Assembly (NCBI RefSeq): GCF_900218015.1
Contig: NZ_UFQQ01000008.1
Coordinates: 164,841-228,840 of the forward strand
Reading direction: 5' to 3'
From: Rhodopseudomonas pentothenatexigens
Lineage (GTDB): Bacteria > Pseudomonadota > Alphaproteobacteria > Rhizobiales > Xanthobacteraceae
Length of the DNA: 64,000 nt
Positions 1 through 10,125 of the stretch are shown here, piece after piece. Both the position numbers and the translations under genes were made by a program. The stretch's first letter is position 1. The number at the start of each line of letters is the position of its first letter. Under the pieces are notes generated by a model that did not search any database, was not told where the DNA came from, and saw nothing but the letters and a program-made list of their open reading frames with translations.

Positions 1-593
1 CCGTCGAGCACCGGCATCTGCAGCCAGTCGGCGGCGGCGGTGCCGACCAGCGCGATTACGATGCCGATCAGCGCGGCGCTGTCCTCGAACAGCACCATGA
101 ACGAGGTCGGATCCTTGCTGCGGGTCGCCGCCTCGATGTAGCCGGCATCCGGGACGTAACCGAGCGCCGGAGCGACCGCGCGGAATCCCTTCCAAGCCAC
201 GTACCAGGAGCCGAGTTCGAAAACGAAGGCAAGACCGAGTACGATATAGCTGATCCGAACGTCGGTGATCGGCGTCGGATTGAGAACGTGAATCACGCCC
301 TCGTAGAACGACACGCCGGCGCCGATCGAAAAGATCAGCAGCGCCACGATGAAGCTCCAGAAATACAGCTCGCGCCCGTGACCGAGCGGGTGAGCGGCGT
401 CGGCCGGCTTCTCCGCCCGGCGCAATCCGTACAGCAACAACACTTCGTTGCCGGTATCCACCAGCGAGTGCACGCCCTCGCTGAGCATGGCGGAGCTGCC
501 GGTCCAGGCCGCCGCGGCCATCTTGGTGACCGCGATCGCCAGATTGCCGCCGAGCGCAGCGTAGATCACCTTCTTCGACGACGCGTGCGACAT
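1..593 (-). CDS. Cation diffusion facilitator (CDF) family transporter, 3' end cut by the window
   Basis: This frame starts at ATG 593 and runs off the left edge, giving 197 N-terminal residues. Four to five hydrophobic segments are visible. The second carries the motif SEGVHSLVDTGNE, which matches the HSxxDxxN metal site of CDF transporters that move Zn, Fe, Co or Mn out of the cytoplasm in exchange for protons. The histidine-containing stretch AHPLGHGRELYFW that follows is also typical of the family. The C-terminal cytoplasmic domain lies outside the window, so metal specificity cannot be judged. The gene is divergent from the antiporter at 771, with about 177 bases between the two starts. 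Confidence 0.85.
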   Translation of the reverse strand, partial: MSHASSKKVIYAALGGNLAIAVTKMAAAAWTGSSAMLSEGVHSLVDTGNEVLLLYGLRRAEKPADAAHPLGHGRELYFWSFIVALLIFSIGAGVSFYEGVIHVLNPTPITDVRISYIVLGLAFVFELGSWYVAWKGFRAVAPALGYVPDAGYIEAATRSKDPTSFMVLFEDSAALIGIVIALVGTAAADWLQMPVLD

Positions 594-770
594 GCCGCTG
601 TCCTTCCCTCTCGCCGTCGGCATCGCCGGTGCGCCGGGATGACGACGCAGGCCACGGCTTGTTCCCATCCGGGGACCTCGAATTCGGGAACGCGGTCCAG
701 ACTACGAATTTGTCGTCGCAAATCCTGGCGATGGCGTTACACAGGGGCACAAGGCGCAATTGGAGCTGCG

Positions 771-2039
771 ATGCTATCTCTGTTCGAAATCGTCGCGGTC
801 TTGCTGGCGCTGACGGCGGCGTTCGCCTGGCTCAACCACGTGTTGTTCGGCCTGCCCAACCAAATCGGCCTGTTGATCATGGCGCTGGCGGCGTCGCTGG
901 TGCTGGTCGGTTTCGAACTGCTGTTTCCGAACTCGCCGATCTTCCACGAGATTTCCGACCTGCTGCGGCGGATCGACTTTTCCGAGACGCCGCTCAACGG
1001 CATGCTCGGCTTCCTGCTGTTCGCCGGCGCGCTGCAGATCGACCTGTCGCGGCTGAGGGCGCGCAAATGGATCGTCGCCACCATGGCGACGGTGGGCGTC
1101 TTCATCTCCACCGTCCTGATCGCCGCCGGCTTCTGGTACGCCGCCCGCCTGTTCGACGTGCCGATGCCGTTCGCCTGGGCGCTGGTGTTCGGCGCGCTGA
1201 TCAGCCCGACCGACCCGATCGCGGTGCTGTCGACGCTGAAGACGATCAGCATCCCGGAAACGCTGGAGATGGATATCTCCGGCGAATCGCTGTTCAACGA
1301 CGGCGTCGGTGTGGTGCTGTTCACGCTGCTGCTGACCGCCGCGACGACTGCAAGCGGCGAGTTCGAACTGGTGCATTTCGGCGAGCTGTTCGTGGTGGAA
1401 GCCGGCGGCGGCGCACTGCTCGGACTGGTCACGGGTTACGTCGCCTACCGGGCCATGCGGGCGATCGACGACTATCCGATCGAGGTCCTGATCTCGATCG
1501 CGCTGGCGACCGGGACCTACGCGCTTGCGCTGCGCCTGCACGTCAGCGGTCCGATCGCGGTGGTGGTGTCCGGCGTGCTGATCGGAAATCGCGGCGCCAA
1601 GCTGGCGATGAGCGAGCAGACCCGGCGCTATCTGTTCGGGTTCTGGACGCTGATCGACGAGATCCTGAACTCGGTGCTGTTTCTCCTGATCGGCATCGAG
1701 GTGCTGGTGCTGAGCTTCGATCCGACGCTGGCGCCGCTGGCGCTGGCGGCGATCCCGATCGTGATGATGGCGCGGCTGATCTCGGTCGCGGCGCCGATCG
1801 GGCTACTGAGTCTCCGCTATCACTTCGAACGCGGCACGGTGACGATCCTGACCTGGGGCGGCGTGTGCGGCGGCATCTCGGTGGCGCTGGTACTGGCGAT
1901 CTCGGATAACGAGCACAGATCTGCGCTCGCCGCGGCGACCTATACGGTGGCGTTGTTCACCATCGTGGTGCAGGGGCTCAGCCTCGGCTGGGTTGCGCGC
2001 CGCCTCGGCGTCGGGCAGCCGAAGCCGTCGCCGAAGTGA
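771..2039 (+). CDS. CPA1-family Na+(K+)/H+ antiporter
   Basis: A 422-residue integral membrane protein with about 11-12 hydrophobic segments. The motifs ALISPTDPIAVL and GESLFNDGVGVVLF are the signature ion-binding region of CPA1 (NhaP/NHE-type) cation/proton antiporters, which exchange cytoplasmic Na+ or K+ for external protons in pH and salt homeostasis. The start at 771 is chosen because GGAG lies at 762-765 with a 5-base spacer and the protein begins directly with a membrane segment. The frame stays open upstream, but that part overlaps the divergent CDF gene and reads as low-complexity Arg/His-rich sequence. It converges on gcd with only 7 bases between the stops. The ion preferred is not evident. 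Confidence 0.88.
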   Translation: MLSLFEIVAVLLALTAAFAWLNHVLFGLPNQIGLLIMALAASLVLVGFELLFPNSPIFHEISDLLRRIDFSETPLNGMLGFLLFAGALQIDLSRLRARKWIVATMATVGVFISTVLIAAGFWYAARLFDVPMPFAWALVFGALISPTDPIAVLSTLKTISIPETLEMDISGESLFNDGVGVVLFTLLLTAATTASGEFELVHFGELFVVEAGGGALLGLVTGYVAYRAMRAIDDYPIEVLISIALATGTYALALRLHVSGPIAVVVSGVLIGNRGAKLAMSEQTRRYLFGFWTLIDEILNSVLFLLIGIEVLVLSFDPTLAPLALAAIPIVMMARLISVAAPIGLLSLRYHFERGTVTILTWGGVCGGISVALVLAISDNEHRSALAAATYTVALFTIVVQGLSLGWVARRLGVGQPKPSPK

Positions 2040-2046
2040 CTCGGGC

Positions 2047-4479
2047 TCAGCGCGAGGCGACGGCGGAGTCCGGCAGGGCATAGACGACCAGCTCGTCACC
2101 GATCGGAGTCTCCATGAAGTGATGCCCGCCGGCCATGATCGCCAGGTACTGCTTGCCGGCGACCTCGTAGGTCATCGGCGTCGCCTGGCCGCCGGCCGGC
2201 AGCACGTCCGTCCACACCGTCTTGCCGGTCGCCAGATCGACGGCGCGGATCAGATTGTCGGTCGTCGCGGCGATGAAGATCAGTCCGCCGGCGGTCACCA
2301 CCGGACCGCCATTGTTCGGCGTGCCGATGGTCAGCGGCAGCATCGACGGAATGCCGAACGGCCCATTGGTGCGGGCTTGACCGAGTGGCCGGTCCCAGAC
2401 CGTCTCGCCGCTCCTCAGATCGATTGCGCGCAGGCCCCCATACGGCGGCTGCTTGCACAGCAACCCGGTGCCGGGCAGACGCCAGCCGGCGTTGACATTG
2501 ATGGCGAACGGCGTGCCGGCCTGCGGATCGCCCGCGCCCTCCGCGCCGCCGATCTCGCCGCGCGCCTGGTTGCGCGGCGCCCAACCGCGGCGGTCCGCCT
2601 CGGCGCGCGGGACCAGCCTGTTGTAGTTCGGCATGTCGTTGTAGTTGGCGACGATCAGGCCGCGAGTCGGATCGACCGCGATGCCGCCCCAATCGGAGCC
2701 GCCATTGTAGCCGGGATATTCGATCCAGTGCCGATCGGTGGTCGGCGGCGTGAAGATGCCCTCGTAGCTCGCCATCCGGAATTGGATGCGGCATACCATC
2801 TGATCGATCGGCGACATGCCCCACATGTCGGCTTCGACCAGATCGGGTTTCTGCAGCGTGGCGTAGAGCGAGAACGGCTGCGTCTTGGCGCGCTGTTCGG
2901 GCTCGACCCCGCCCTGCGGCACCTTGCGCTCCTCGACACCGGTCAGCGGCGTGCCGGTGCGACGATCGAGCACGAACAGATCCCCGCGTTTGCTCGGCAG
3001 GATCAGCGCCGGCACCGATCCGTTCGGCCCCGGAAAATCCACCAGCGTCGCCTGCGAGCCGAGATCGTAGTCCCAGACGTCGTTGCGCACCGTCTGGAAG
3101 TGCCACGCCGGCTTGCCGGTGGTGACGTCGAGGGCGACCAGCGAGGTCGCAAACTCCTTGCCGCGTTCAGTGCGGGTGCTGCTCCAATAGTCCACCGCGG
3201 AGACGCCGAGCGGCAGATACACCAGCCCGAGCTGCTCGTCGCCCGAGGCGATGGTCCACATGTTCGGGGTGCCGCGGGTGAAGGTCTCGCCCGGCGGCGG
3301 CAGCCCAGTGAGCTCCGGCTTCACCATATCCCAGGCCCAGCGCAGCTCGCCGGTGACGGCGTCGTAGCCGAGAATCACCCCGGACGGCGCATCGCGCTTC
3401 TGCCCGTCGAGCACCTGATGACCGACAACCACCACGCCGCGCACGACCGTCGGCGGCGAGGTGATCGAATACATCCCGGGGACGTTCTGGCCGATGCCCA
3501 CCGCGGTGTCGACGGCGCCGTTGCGGCCGAAATCGGCGCACGGCTCGCCGCTGCGGGCGTCGACGGCGATCAGGCGCGCATCGAGCGTACCCTCGATGAT
3601 CCGCGTGGCGCAGGCCGACTGCGGGTCGGCGTCGGGAACGGTGTAGTAGACGACGCCGCGGCATGCCGCGGTGTACGGGATGTACTTGTCGGACACCTCC
3701 GGATCGTAGCGCCAGCGCTCCTTGCCGCTCGCCGCGTCAAGCGCGATCATGATGTTCTTCGGCGTGCACAAATACAGCGTTTCGCCGATCTTCAGCGGGG
3801 TGGTCTCTGCGCCGTACGTCCCCTTGGCGGCCTCGCTCGGCAGATCGCCGGTATGGTAGGTCCAGACCTTGCGCAGTTCGGCGACGTTGCCGGGCTTGAT
3901 CTGGTCGAGCGGCGAATAGCGTCGCGCCGCGTAGCTGCCGCCGTAGGCCGGCCAGTCAGCGCCGGTGTGAATCCGCGATGGATCCGCCATGCTGCCCGAA
4001 GGCGGCGCGATCGTCGCCAGGGCAGCGGTGCTCGGCTGGCTGATCAGCGCGATCGCCCCCGCTCCCGCCGCAATGATGACAATGCAGGCGGTCGCCCAGC
4101 CCAACGCGGTGCCGGGCCGATGGCGGAACGGCGCCAGCCACGGCGTCGCGGCGACGACGAGGACCAACAGCACCAGCGGCCCGACCAGCCGCGGCACCAG
4201 GGCCCAGCCGTTCGGCCCGACTTCCCACAAGGCCCAGGCGACGGTGCCGGCCACCACAACGCCGTACAGATACAACGCCTCGGCTCTCCGCATCCACAGC
4301 AGGATCGCGGTGGCGAGCAGTCCGATGCCGGCAACGACGTAGTAAAGAGAACCGCCTAGCGCCGCCAGCCAGACGCCGCCAACGGCGAGCACCGCTCCGC
4401 ACAAGAAGAACAGCACGCCGAGCGCGGCTACGAACCAGACACCTGCGCCGTGACGGCGGCGATCAATGCGGTCGGTCAT
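2047..4479 (-). CDS. gcd: Membrane-bound PQQ-dependent glucose dehydrogenase
   Basis: An 810-residue quinoprotein close to the 796 residues of E. coli Gcd. The first about 135 residues hold five hydrophobic helices that anchor the protein and pass electrons to ubiquinone. The rest is a periplasmic PQQ beta-propeller that starts near WPAYGGSYAARRYSPLDQI and repeats blocks such as ASGKERWRYDP, TGELRWAWD and TGKTVWTDVLPAGGQ. The enzyme oxidises aldoses such as glucose to lactones in the periplasm, which acidifies the medium and feeds the respiratory chain. The start at 4479 is preferred because AGGAG sits at the right distance; the open frame upstream (to 4617) looks non-coding and overlaps a terminator. 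No PQQ synthesis genes are nearby. Confidence 0.9.
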   Translation of the reverse strand: MTDRIDRRRHGAGVWFVAALGVLFFLCGAVLAVGGVWLAALGGSLYYVVAGIGLLATAILLWMRRAEALYLYGVVVAGTVAWALWEVGPNGWALVPRLVGPLVLLVLVVAATPWLAPFRHRPGTALGWATACIVIIAAGAGAIALISQPSTAALATIAPPSGSMADPSRIHTGADWPAYGGSYAARRYSPLDQIKPGNVAELRKVWTYHTGDLPSEAAKGTYGAETTPLKIGETLYLCTPKNIMIALDAASGKERWRYDPEVSDKYIPYTAACRGVVYYTVPDADPQSACATRIIEGTLDARLIAVDARSGEPCADFGRNGAVDTAVGIGQNVPGMYSITSPPTVVRGVVVVGHQVLDGQKRDAPSGVILGYDAVTGELRWAWDMVKPELTGLPPPGETFTRGTPNMWTIASGDEQLGLVYLPLGVSAVDYWSSTRTERGKEFATSLVALDVTTGKPAWHFQTVRNDVWDYDLGSQATLVDFPGPNGSVPALILPSKRGDLFVLDRRTGTPLTGVEERKVPQGGVEPEQRAKTQPFSLYATLQKPDLVEADMWGMSPIDQMVCRIQFRMASYEGIFTPPTTDRHWIEYPGYNGGSDWGGIAVDPTRGLIVANYNDMPNYNRLVPRAEADRRGWAPRNQARGEIGGAEGAGDPQAGTPFAINVNAGWRLPGTGLLCKQPPYGGLRAIDLRSGETVWDRPLGQARTNGPFGIPSMLPLTIGTPNNGGPVVTAGGLIFIAATTDNLIRAVDLATGKTVWTDVLPAGGQATPMTYEVAGKQYLAIMAGGHHFMETPIGDELVVYALPDSAVASR

Positions 4480-4584
4480 GGCGCGCGCTCCTGGTTTCAC
4501 CGAATGAACCGAGCAACGCCCCTCGTCATGCGCCGTTCCTCCGCTGCGCCGCCCGGCATTGTACTGTGGCAGACCTACACAAAA

Positions 4585-4611
4585 GAGCCGCGCGGGGGTT
4601 CCGCGCGGCTC
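4585..4611 (-). terminator. Rho-independent terminator downstream of the BA14K-type gene
   Basis: A perfect 11-bp stem (GAGCCGCGCGG at 4585-4595, its complement at 4601-4611) with a 5-base loop. On the minus strand it is followed by TTTT (plus-strand AAAA at 4581-4584). It sits 30 bases past the stop at 4641 and separates that gene from gcd. Confidence 0.85.
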
Positions 4612-4640
4612 GTTCATATCGTCGAGTCGTGGATTGCTAG

Positions 4641-5048
4641 TTACGGGCAGGGGTGCCGCTGACCGTCGTAGCCCAGATACGTGCCGGACGACGGATCATA
4701 GGACTTGAACCGCTGCGAGCAGTACGCGTCGGCGTCTGCGCCGCGCGCCTGCGCCTGGCTGTTGGCGATCGCGCCGCCGATGATCGCCCCGGCCGCGAGG
4801 CCGCCGATCGCAGGACCCCAGCCATAGCCGCCGTGGCGGTAATATCCACCGCGATGTCCCCAGCCACGGTGACCCCAGCCGCGGTGGCCGTGCCAACCGT
4901 GATGCCGCCACTGCACCTGTTGCGCGGCGGACGTCGTTTGATGCGTGGCCGCACCCGACATCATCGGAGCAGCAGCCGCCGGAGCGGATGCCACCGCCAG
5001 CGAACCCATCACCAACGCGGCTGCGGGTAGCATACGCGAAATCTTCAT
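4641..5048 (-). CDS. BA14K-like secreted Gly/His-rich protein
   Basis: A 135-residue protein with an N-terminal signal peptide (MKISRMLPAAALVMGSLAVA, likely cleavage after APAAAA). It has a central Gly/His/Tyr/Trp-rich repeat region (HGWHGHRGWGHRGWGHRGG), a Gly/Ala hydrophobic stretch (IGGLAAGAIIGGAIA) and a C-terminal domain with two Cys (YCSQRFKSYDPSSGTYLGYD). The last part matches the BA14K family, first noted in Brucella as an immunoreactive protein; its role is unknown. The start at 5048 leaves GGGAGA with a usable spacer, whereas the in-frame ATG at 5054 abuts the ribosome site. A strong terminator follows at 4585-4611. Confidence 0.8.
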   Translation of the reverse strand: MKISRMLPAAALVMGSLAVASAPAAAAPMMSGAATHQTTSAAQQVQWRHHGWHGHRGWGHRGWGHRGGYYRHGGYGWGPAIGGLAAGAIIGGAIANSQAQARGADADAYCSQRFKSYDPSSGTYLGYDGQRHPCP

Positions 5049-5325
5049 CGACATTCTCCCTGTTGTCGTTAGCACTCGACCTCGTCCGCGCAGACTCGCG
5101 CCGGCAGACGGTCCGCTGCGACAACGGGCGATACCATCGACCGTTCCGTGTCTCGGGGTGCGACGCGGTGCTCGGTCGGCCAGCGCACGCTTCCGGGTTC
5201 CCAAACACAATAATTGCGGCGCCCTCGGACTGCCGCTCACATCCGTCGGGAACCAACCTCTACCGCAAGGCATCAAGATTGATGCGCCTGGCGCGCAGCC
5301 CGTCGTCAATCAGCGAGGTCCACCC

Positions 5326-6471
5326 TTGTTCGAACGCGTGATCGCCGATCTCACCGCACAATTCAGCTTGATGCCGGCATGGCTGACGGTGACGCTGATT
5401 GTCGCAGCCGCTGCGTTCGTCGCGCTGTTGCTGCATCGGCTGATGTATTCGCTGTTCGAACGCCGGCTGAAACGTGCCAAGCGATTCGCATGGCTGCTGA
5501 TCCTGCAGAAATCCCGCGGTCCCTCCGCCCTCGCAGTGACGCTGTTCGTCGCCGTGGCCGTGCTGCGGCTGATGCCGCTCGAAGCCGATCTCGCGCAAAC
5601 GCTGATCCGGATTCTTCAGATCACGGTGATCGCGTTGCTGACCTGGATCGCGACCCGGATGACCGACATCTTCGGCGCGGTGTATCTGCGCCGATTCCAC
5701 AAAGAATCCACCGACGATTTCCTCGCCCGCAAGCAGGTAACGCAGATCCGCATCCTGAAACGGGCAGCCGCGACGTTGATCACGGTGGTCGGCATTGCGG
5801 CGGCGCTGATGACATTCGAATCGGTGCGACAATACGGAGTCAGCCTGTTCGCATCTGCCGGCGTCGCCGGCCTCGCGATCGGCCTCGCCGCGCGACCGCT
5901 GCTGTCGAGCATGATCGCCGGCATCCAGATTGCGCTGACCCAGCCGATCCGGCTGCAGGACGTGGTGATCGTCGAGGGGGAATACGGCACGGTCGAAGAG
6001 ATCACCTCGACCTATGTGGTTGTCAAGCTGTGGGACTGGCGGCGGATGGTGATTCCGCTCAGCTACTTCATCGAGAAGCCGTTCCAGAACTGGACGCGCG
6101 ACAGCGCGGCGCTGATCGGCGCCGTCACTTTCAACGTCGACTATTCGGCTGACGTCGGCCGGATCAGAACGAAGCTCAACGAGATCGTCGAGTCTCATCC
6201 GCTGTGGGACAAGAAAGTGGTGAATCTCCAGGTGACCGACGCGACCGAGCGGTCGATCGAACTGCGCGCACTGGTGAGCGCAGGCTCGGCCGCCACTCTG
6301 TGGGACTTGCGCTGTGCGGTTCGCGAGCAACTGATCGCATTCGTGCGCGAGGAAATGGCGCGCGCTCTGCCGCGGAGCCGGCAGCAGGTAGTGGAGACGA
6401 AGCCGGTGGCGATTCGCGCGGCCGACGCCGGCGTCAAGATCAGCGCCATGCCGCAGCACGCCGCGGAATGA
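5326..6471 (+). CDS. Small-conductance mechanosensitive channel (MscS family)
   Basis: A 381-residue protein with four or five hydrophobic N-terminal helices, then the MscS pore helix and beta domain. The stretch SLFASAGVAGLAIGLAARP has the Ala/Gly packing of the pore-lining TM3, and LLSSMIAGIQIALTQPIRL followed by GEYGTVEEITSTYVVVKLWD is the conserved MscS beta domain. MscS channels open under membrane tension and release solutes on hypo-osmotic shock. I choose TTG 5326 as start because GAGGT at 5315-5319 lies 6 bases upstream and the frame further up overlaps the divergent BA14K gene. A GTG at 5338 is an alternative. The upstream neighbour is transcribed away from it. Confidence 0.85.
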   Translation: MFERVIADLTAQFSLMPAWLTVTLIVAAAAFVALLLHRLMYSLFERRLKRAKRFAWLLILQKSRGPSALAVTLFVAVAVLRLMPLEADLAQTLIRILQITVIALLTWIATRMTDIFGAVYLRRFHKESTDDFLARKQVTQIRILKRAAATLITVVGIAAALMTFESVRQYGVSLFASAGVAGLAIGLAARPLLSSMIAGIQIALTQPIRLQDVVIVEGEYGTVEEITSTYVVVKLWDWRRMVIPLSYFIEKPFQNWTRDSAALIGAVTFNVDYSADVGRIRTKLNEIVESHPLWDKKVVNLQVTDATERSIELRALVSAGSAATLWDLRCAVREQLIAFVREEMARALPRSRQQVVETKPVAIRAADAGVKISAMPQHAAE

Positions 6472-6598
6472 AGCGGCGCTTGGCCGAATTCCAGCCCGGG
6501 CGCAACTCACAGTTTCCCCAAGCCTTGTAGAAACGGCCTGACGCCCCGTGCGCGGTGGTGTAAACAGCCTGCGGACCGCGAAGGGAGATCGGCCGCAG

Positions 6599-8821
6599 AT
6601 GCAGCGTACCAAGACCGCCCTGAAATATCTCGGACTCGGAATCGCCGTGACCGTGATGCTCGGGCTCGCGATCGCCCCGTTCTCGAAACGACTGATCGAG
6701 CAGTGGTCCCGCAACGACGTCGAGGCACGGTCGAGGCTGGTGTACAATGCGGTACAGAGCCAGATCGTGGCCGCGATGGCCGATGGCGACAACGTGCAGC
6801 TCTCACTGCTGTTCAGCGCCATCGCGCTCGATCAACGCATTCTTGCGGTCGGCCTGTGCGCGCCTCAGGGCGGGCTGATCGCACCGACCAAGATGATGCC
6901 GGCGGCGTTCTCCTGTGAGAAGGTCGCGCGCTCCGACGCCGAGAGTTTTTCGACGATCGCGATCGACGGCCACCGCATCATGGTCGGCGCGTTTCCCGTG
7001 TCGTCCGGCACCACCAGATCCTATCTGGTGATCCTGCACGATCTCAGCTTCATCGACAAACGCTCCGGGGAGGCCCGCGCGTTCATCATCGCGGTGCTGT
7101 TCGGCGTCGCCGTGGCGATGGCCGGCGGCGCGATGATCTTCGTATTCGTGACGCTGCGCGGCTGGATGGAGTCGCTACGCCGCGCCGTCGAGGACGTCCG
7201 CACCGGTACCAGCTCGCTCGCGGCGACGCGCGATCAGAGCGCGATCGACGTGCAGATCAAGAAGCTGCTCAGCGAAGTCGAGGTTGGCCGCAGCGCGATC
7301 AATGCCACGCAGATCGAATGGTCGCCGACCACGCTGCAGCAATTGTTGCGCGACTCGCTGCCCGAAGCGGAGGTGCTGATCGTCTCCAACCGCGAGCCCT
7401 ATATCCACAACCGCGACGGCGACACCGTCTCGGTGCAGGTGCCCGCGAGCGGCCTGGTGTCGGCGCTGGAGCCGGTGATCCGTGCCTGCGGCGGCACCTG
7501 GATCGCGCACGGCAGCGGCAGCGCCGACCGCGAGACGGTCGACCGTCACGACCGGATCGACGTGCCGCCGGATCGTCCCGCCTACAGCCTGCGGCGGATC
7601 TGGATCAGCGACGAGGAGCAGGAAGGCTTCTACTACGGCTTCGCCAACGAAGGGCTCTGGCCGCTGTGCCACATTGCGTTCGTGCGCCCGACCTTCCGCG
7701 AGAACGACTGGCGGCTGTATCAGGCGATCAACGAACGTTTCGCCGATGCCGTGGTGCAGGAGGCGAAGACCGACGACCCGATCGTCCTGGTCCAGGACTA
7801 TCATTTTGCACTGGCGCCGCGGATGATCCGCAACAAGCTGCCGAAGGCGACGATCATCACCTTCTGGCACATTCCGTGGCCGAATGCCGAGACCTTCAGC
7901 ATCTGTCCTTGGAAGGAACAGATCATCGACGGCATGCTCGGCTCGACCATCCTCGGCTTCCACACCCAGTTCCACTGCAACAATTTCTTCGAAACCGTCG
8001 ACCGCTTCATCGAGAGCCGGATCGACCGCGAGCACGCCACCGTCACGCTGGGCGGCCACGAGACCATGGTGCGCGCCTATCCGATCTCGATCGAATGGCC
8101 GCCGGCGGCGCTCGAAGGCCAGCCGCCGGTCGAGGTCTGCCGCGCCGAGGTGCGCGCGGCGCTCGGCCTTGCACCGGACACCCGGATCGCAGTCGGCATC
8201 GAGCGGTTCGACTACACCAAAGGCATTCTCGACCGGATGCGCGCGGTCGACGACCTGTTGACCCGCCAGCCGGACTGGAAGGGTCGACTGGTGTTCGTGC
8301 AGGTGGCGGCGCCAACCCGCAGCAAGCTGTCGAGCTATTCGTCGCTGCAGGACGACGCGGTGGCGCTCGCCGACGAAATCAACGCGCGCCACGGCTCGGC
8401 GGACTACACGCCGATCCGGCTGCTGATCCGCCACCACGGCGCCGCCGAAGTGTTCAAGCTGTTTCGCGCCGCCGATTGCTGCGTCGTCTCCAGCCTGCAC
8501 GACGGCATGAATCTGGTCGCGAAGGAATTCGCGGCTGCGCGCGACGACGAGCGAGGCGTGCTGGTGCTGTCGAGCTTCACCGGCGCCTCGCGTGAACTTG
8601 CCGCGGCGCTGATCGTCAACCCGTATCATCTGCACGAAATGGCCACTGCGCTCGACACCGCGCTGCGGATGCCGGATCGCGAGCAGCAGGAACGGATGCG
8701 GGCGATGCGCCAGCAGATCCGGGAATGGAACGTGTATCGCTGGGCGGCGCGGATGCTGATCGACGCCGCGGCGTCTCGTCGCCGCCAGCGAATCTTCGAC
8801 CTCGCCGGGGGTGCGCGCTAA
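6599..8821 (+). CDS. otsA: Membrane-anchored trehalose-6-phosphate synthase-like glycosyltransferase (GT20)
   Basis: A 740-residue protein, much longer than the about 470 of ordinary OtsA. Residues about 1-235 form an extra N-terminal part: one membrane helix at 10-28, an extracytoplasmic region of about 130 residues, a second helix near 160-185, then a HAMP-like linker. The rest is a full GT20 domain with [56 protein letters not shown] and [14 protein letters not shown]. The enzyme would transfer glucose from UDP- or GDP-glucose to glucose-6-phosphate, or to a related acceptor such as glycerol-3-phosphate. AAGGGAG at 6581-6587 precedes ATG 6599; GTG 6548 is an alternative. No otsB phosphatase is adjacent. 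The stop overlaps the convergent gene's stop. Confidence 0.82.
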   Translation: MQRTKTALKYLGLGIAVTVMLGLAIAPFSKRLIEQWSRNDVEARSRLVYNAVQSQIVAAMADGDNVQLSLLFSAIALDQRILAVGLCAPQGGLIAPTKMMPAAFSCEKVARSDAESFSTIAIDGHRIMVGAFPVSSGTTRSYLVILHDLSFIDKRSGEARAFIIAVLFGVAVAMAGGAMIFVFVTLRGWMESLRRAVEDVRTGTSSLAATRDQSAIDVQIKKLLSEVEVGRSAINATQIEWSPTTLQQLLRDSLPEAEVLIVSNREPYIHNRDGDTVSVQVPASGLVSALEPVIRACGGTWIAHGSGSADRETVDRHDRIDVPPDRPAYSLRRIWISDEEQEGFYYGFANEGLWPLCHIAFVRPTFRENDWRLYQAINERFADAVVQEAKTDDPIVLVQDYHFALAPRMIRNKLPKATIITFWHIPWPNAETFSICPWKEQIIDGMLGSTILGFHTQFHCNNFFETVDRFIESRIDREHATVTLGGHETMVRAYPISIEWPPAALEGQPPVEVCRAEVRAALGLAPDTRIAVGIERFDYTKGILDRMRAVDDLLTRQPDWKGRLVFVQVAAPTRSKLSSYSSLQDDAVALADEINARHGSADYTPIRLLIRHHGAAEVFKLFRAADCCVVSSLHDGMNLVAKEFAAARDDERGVLVLSSFTGASRELAAALIVNPYHLHEMATALDTALRMPDREQQERMRAMRQQIREWNVYRWAARMLIDAAASRRRQRIFDLAGGAR

Positions 8822-10125
8822 ATCGCATCGAGCGTGCCGTCGGGCCCTCCGGCGATCATATCGGCGAAAGCGCGGTGGCGGACTCGGATGTCGCTGAGGT
8901 CGCTCGGTGATGCCACGTCACGTTCGGCATCGCGCATCACCAAGTCGGCATGCTTGCGCACCGCTTCCATCCGCGCCGGATCCCGCTCGCAGCTCACCAC
9001 CCAGGTCATCACTTCCATCATCCGGATCAGCACGGACGGCTTGCCGGCGGCGTTCTGGCGGATCATGTGAAACATCGCGCCGACCAGCTCGTCGTAGCGG
9101 ACATGCGGCACCACCAGCACCGTGCGGTCGTCCTTGATCGACACCCCGGTCTGCAGCCGCAGCGGCTTCATCTCGCACAACGCCGAGCCCAGCCGGTCGA
9201 GCACGCTGATTGCAGTGTGCGGGTCGTTGATGCCGGGCGACAGCGCCCGCACCCCGACCTCGACGAGTTGCCGGACTGCGAACAGCAGATCTGTCGAGGT
9301 GGAGCGCTGCGGACTCAGCGCGGTCGCGTTGCGAATCGCTTCGGCCGCGCCGTCGCGGAGCGGTTTGATCATCGCGATCGGCGCGCCGGGGAAAACGTAG
9401 TCGCCGGGCCTCACCAGCATCTTGATCGCGGTGTCGTGTTCGCACGCCCATGTCGCCAGCCCGTTTTCGTCGAGCTGATGCAGATAGCCGCGGCGATCGT
9501 CCGCGATCGGCTCCGCGCCGCGCCAGAACGCGGGGGGCGGCGCCGCCGGCTGCCGGTCATCGGTGGCGAGCGTCCGCATCACGTCGCGAACATCCTCGCT
9601 GACTAGGCCGATCACGGTGTCGACGTTGATCCGGCCCGACATGTGGCCGACGAAATACACCAGGGTGGCGACGCAGACGAAGGCGAGCGCGATGCCGACG
9701 CTGACCGCGAGATGCGGGATGAAGGCGCCCTCGTCGGGCAGTCGGACGCTGCGCAGCACCACCAGCGCATAGCAAAAGGTACCGAGAAAGACGCCGAGCG
9801 TGATCTGGTTGCCGCGATCGCGGGTGAAGTTGCGCAGCAGCCTCGGTCCCATCTGCCCTGCCGCCAGCGACAGCGCCGCGATGGTGATCGAGAACACCGT
9901 GCCGGCGACGCCGATGGTCGAGGAGGCGACGGCTCCGAGCAGGGTCCGCGCCCCGGTCGCGCCGCCGTTGTACAGCCACTCCTCCGCCCAATCAGGGACG
10001 ATGCCCTCGCGGTCGACCGCCACCAGTGCCCAGGCCGAGATCACGCCGAACGCCACCAGCAGCGCCGGGAGCAGCCAGAACGATTCGGCGAGATCGTCGA
10101 TCAGTTTGCGAAGGCGTGCGGTCAA
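8818..10125 (-). CDS. DUF2254 predicted membrane protein
   Basis: A 435-residue protein of the DUF2254 family, function unknown. About four membrane helices lie in the first 200 residues (AESFWLLPALLVAFGVISAW; VFSITIAALSLAAGQMGPRL; LGVFLGTFCYALVVL; LAVSVGIALAFVCVATLVYF). A soluble C-terminal half follows with the family hallmark ALSPGINDPHTAISVLDRL. The start is taken as TTG 10125: GAGG lies 7 bases upstream and the protein then begins TARLRKLIDDLAE; the frame above it is poor in protein-like sequence. Its TAG stop shares bases with the TAA of the convergent OtsA-like gene (CTAA at 8818-8821). Confidence 0.82.
   Translation of the reverse strand: MTARLRKLIDDLAESFWLLPALLVAFGVISAWALVAVDREGIVPDWAEEWLYNGGATGARTLLGAVASSTIGVAGTVFSITIAALSLAAGQMGPRLLRNFTRDRGNQITLGVFLGTFCYALVVLRSVRLPDEGAFIPHLAVSVGIALAFVCVATLVYFVGHMSGRINVDTVIGLVSEDVRDVMRTLATDDRQPAAPPPAFWRGAEPIADDRRGYLHQLDENGLATWACEHDTAIKMLVRPGDYVFPGAPIAMIKPLRDGAAEAIRNATALSPQRSTSTDLLFAVRQLVEVGVRALSPGINDPHTAISVLDRLGSALCEMKPLRLQTGVSIKDDRTVLVVPHVRYDELVGAMFHMIRQNAAGKPSVLIRMMEVMTWVVSCERDPARMEAVRKHADLVMRDAERDVASPSDLSDIRVRHRAFADMIAGGPDGTLDAI

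Noticed and set aside
288..770. A long N-terminal extension of the antiporter
   Set aside because: The region overlaps the divergent CDF gene, reads as Arg/His-rich noise, and a good ribosome site precedes 771.
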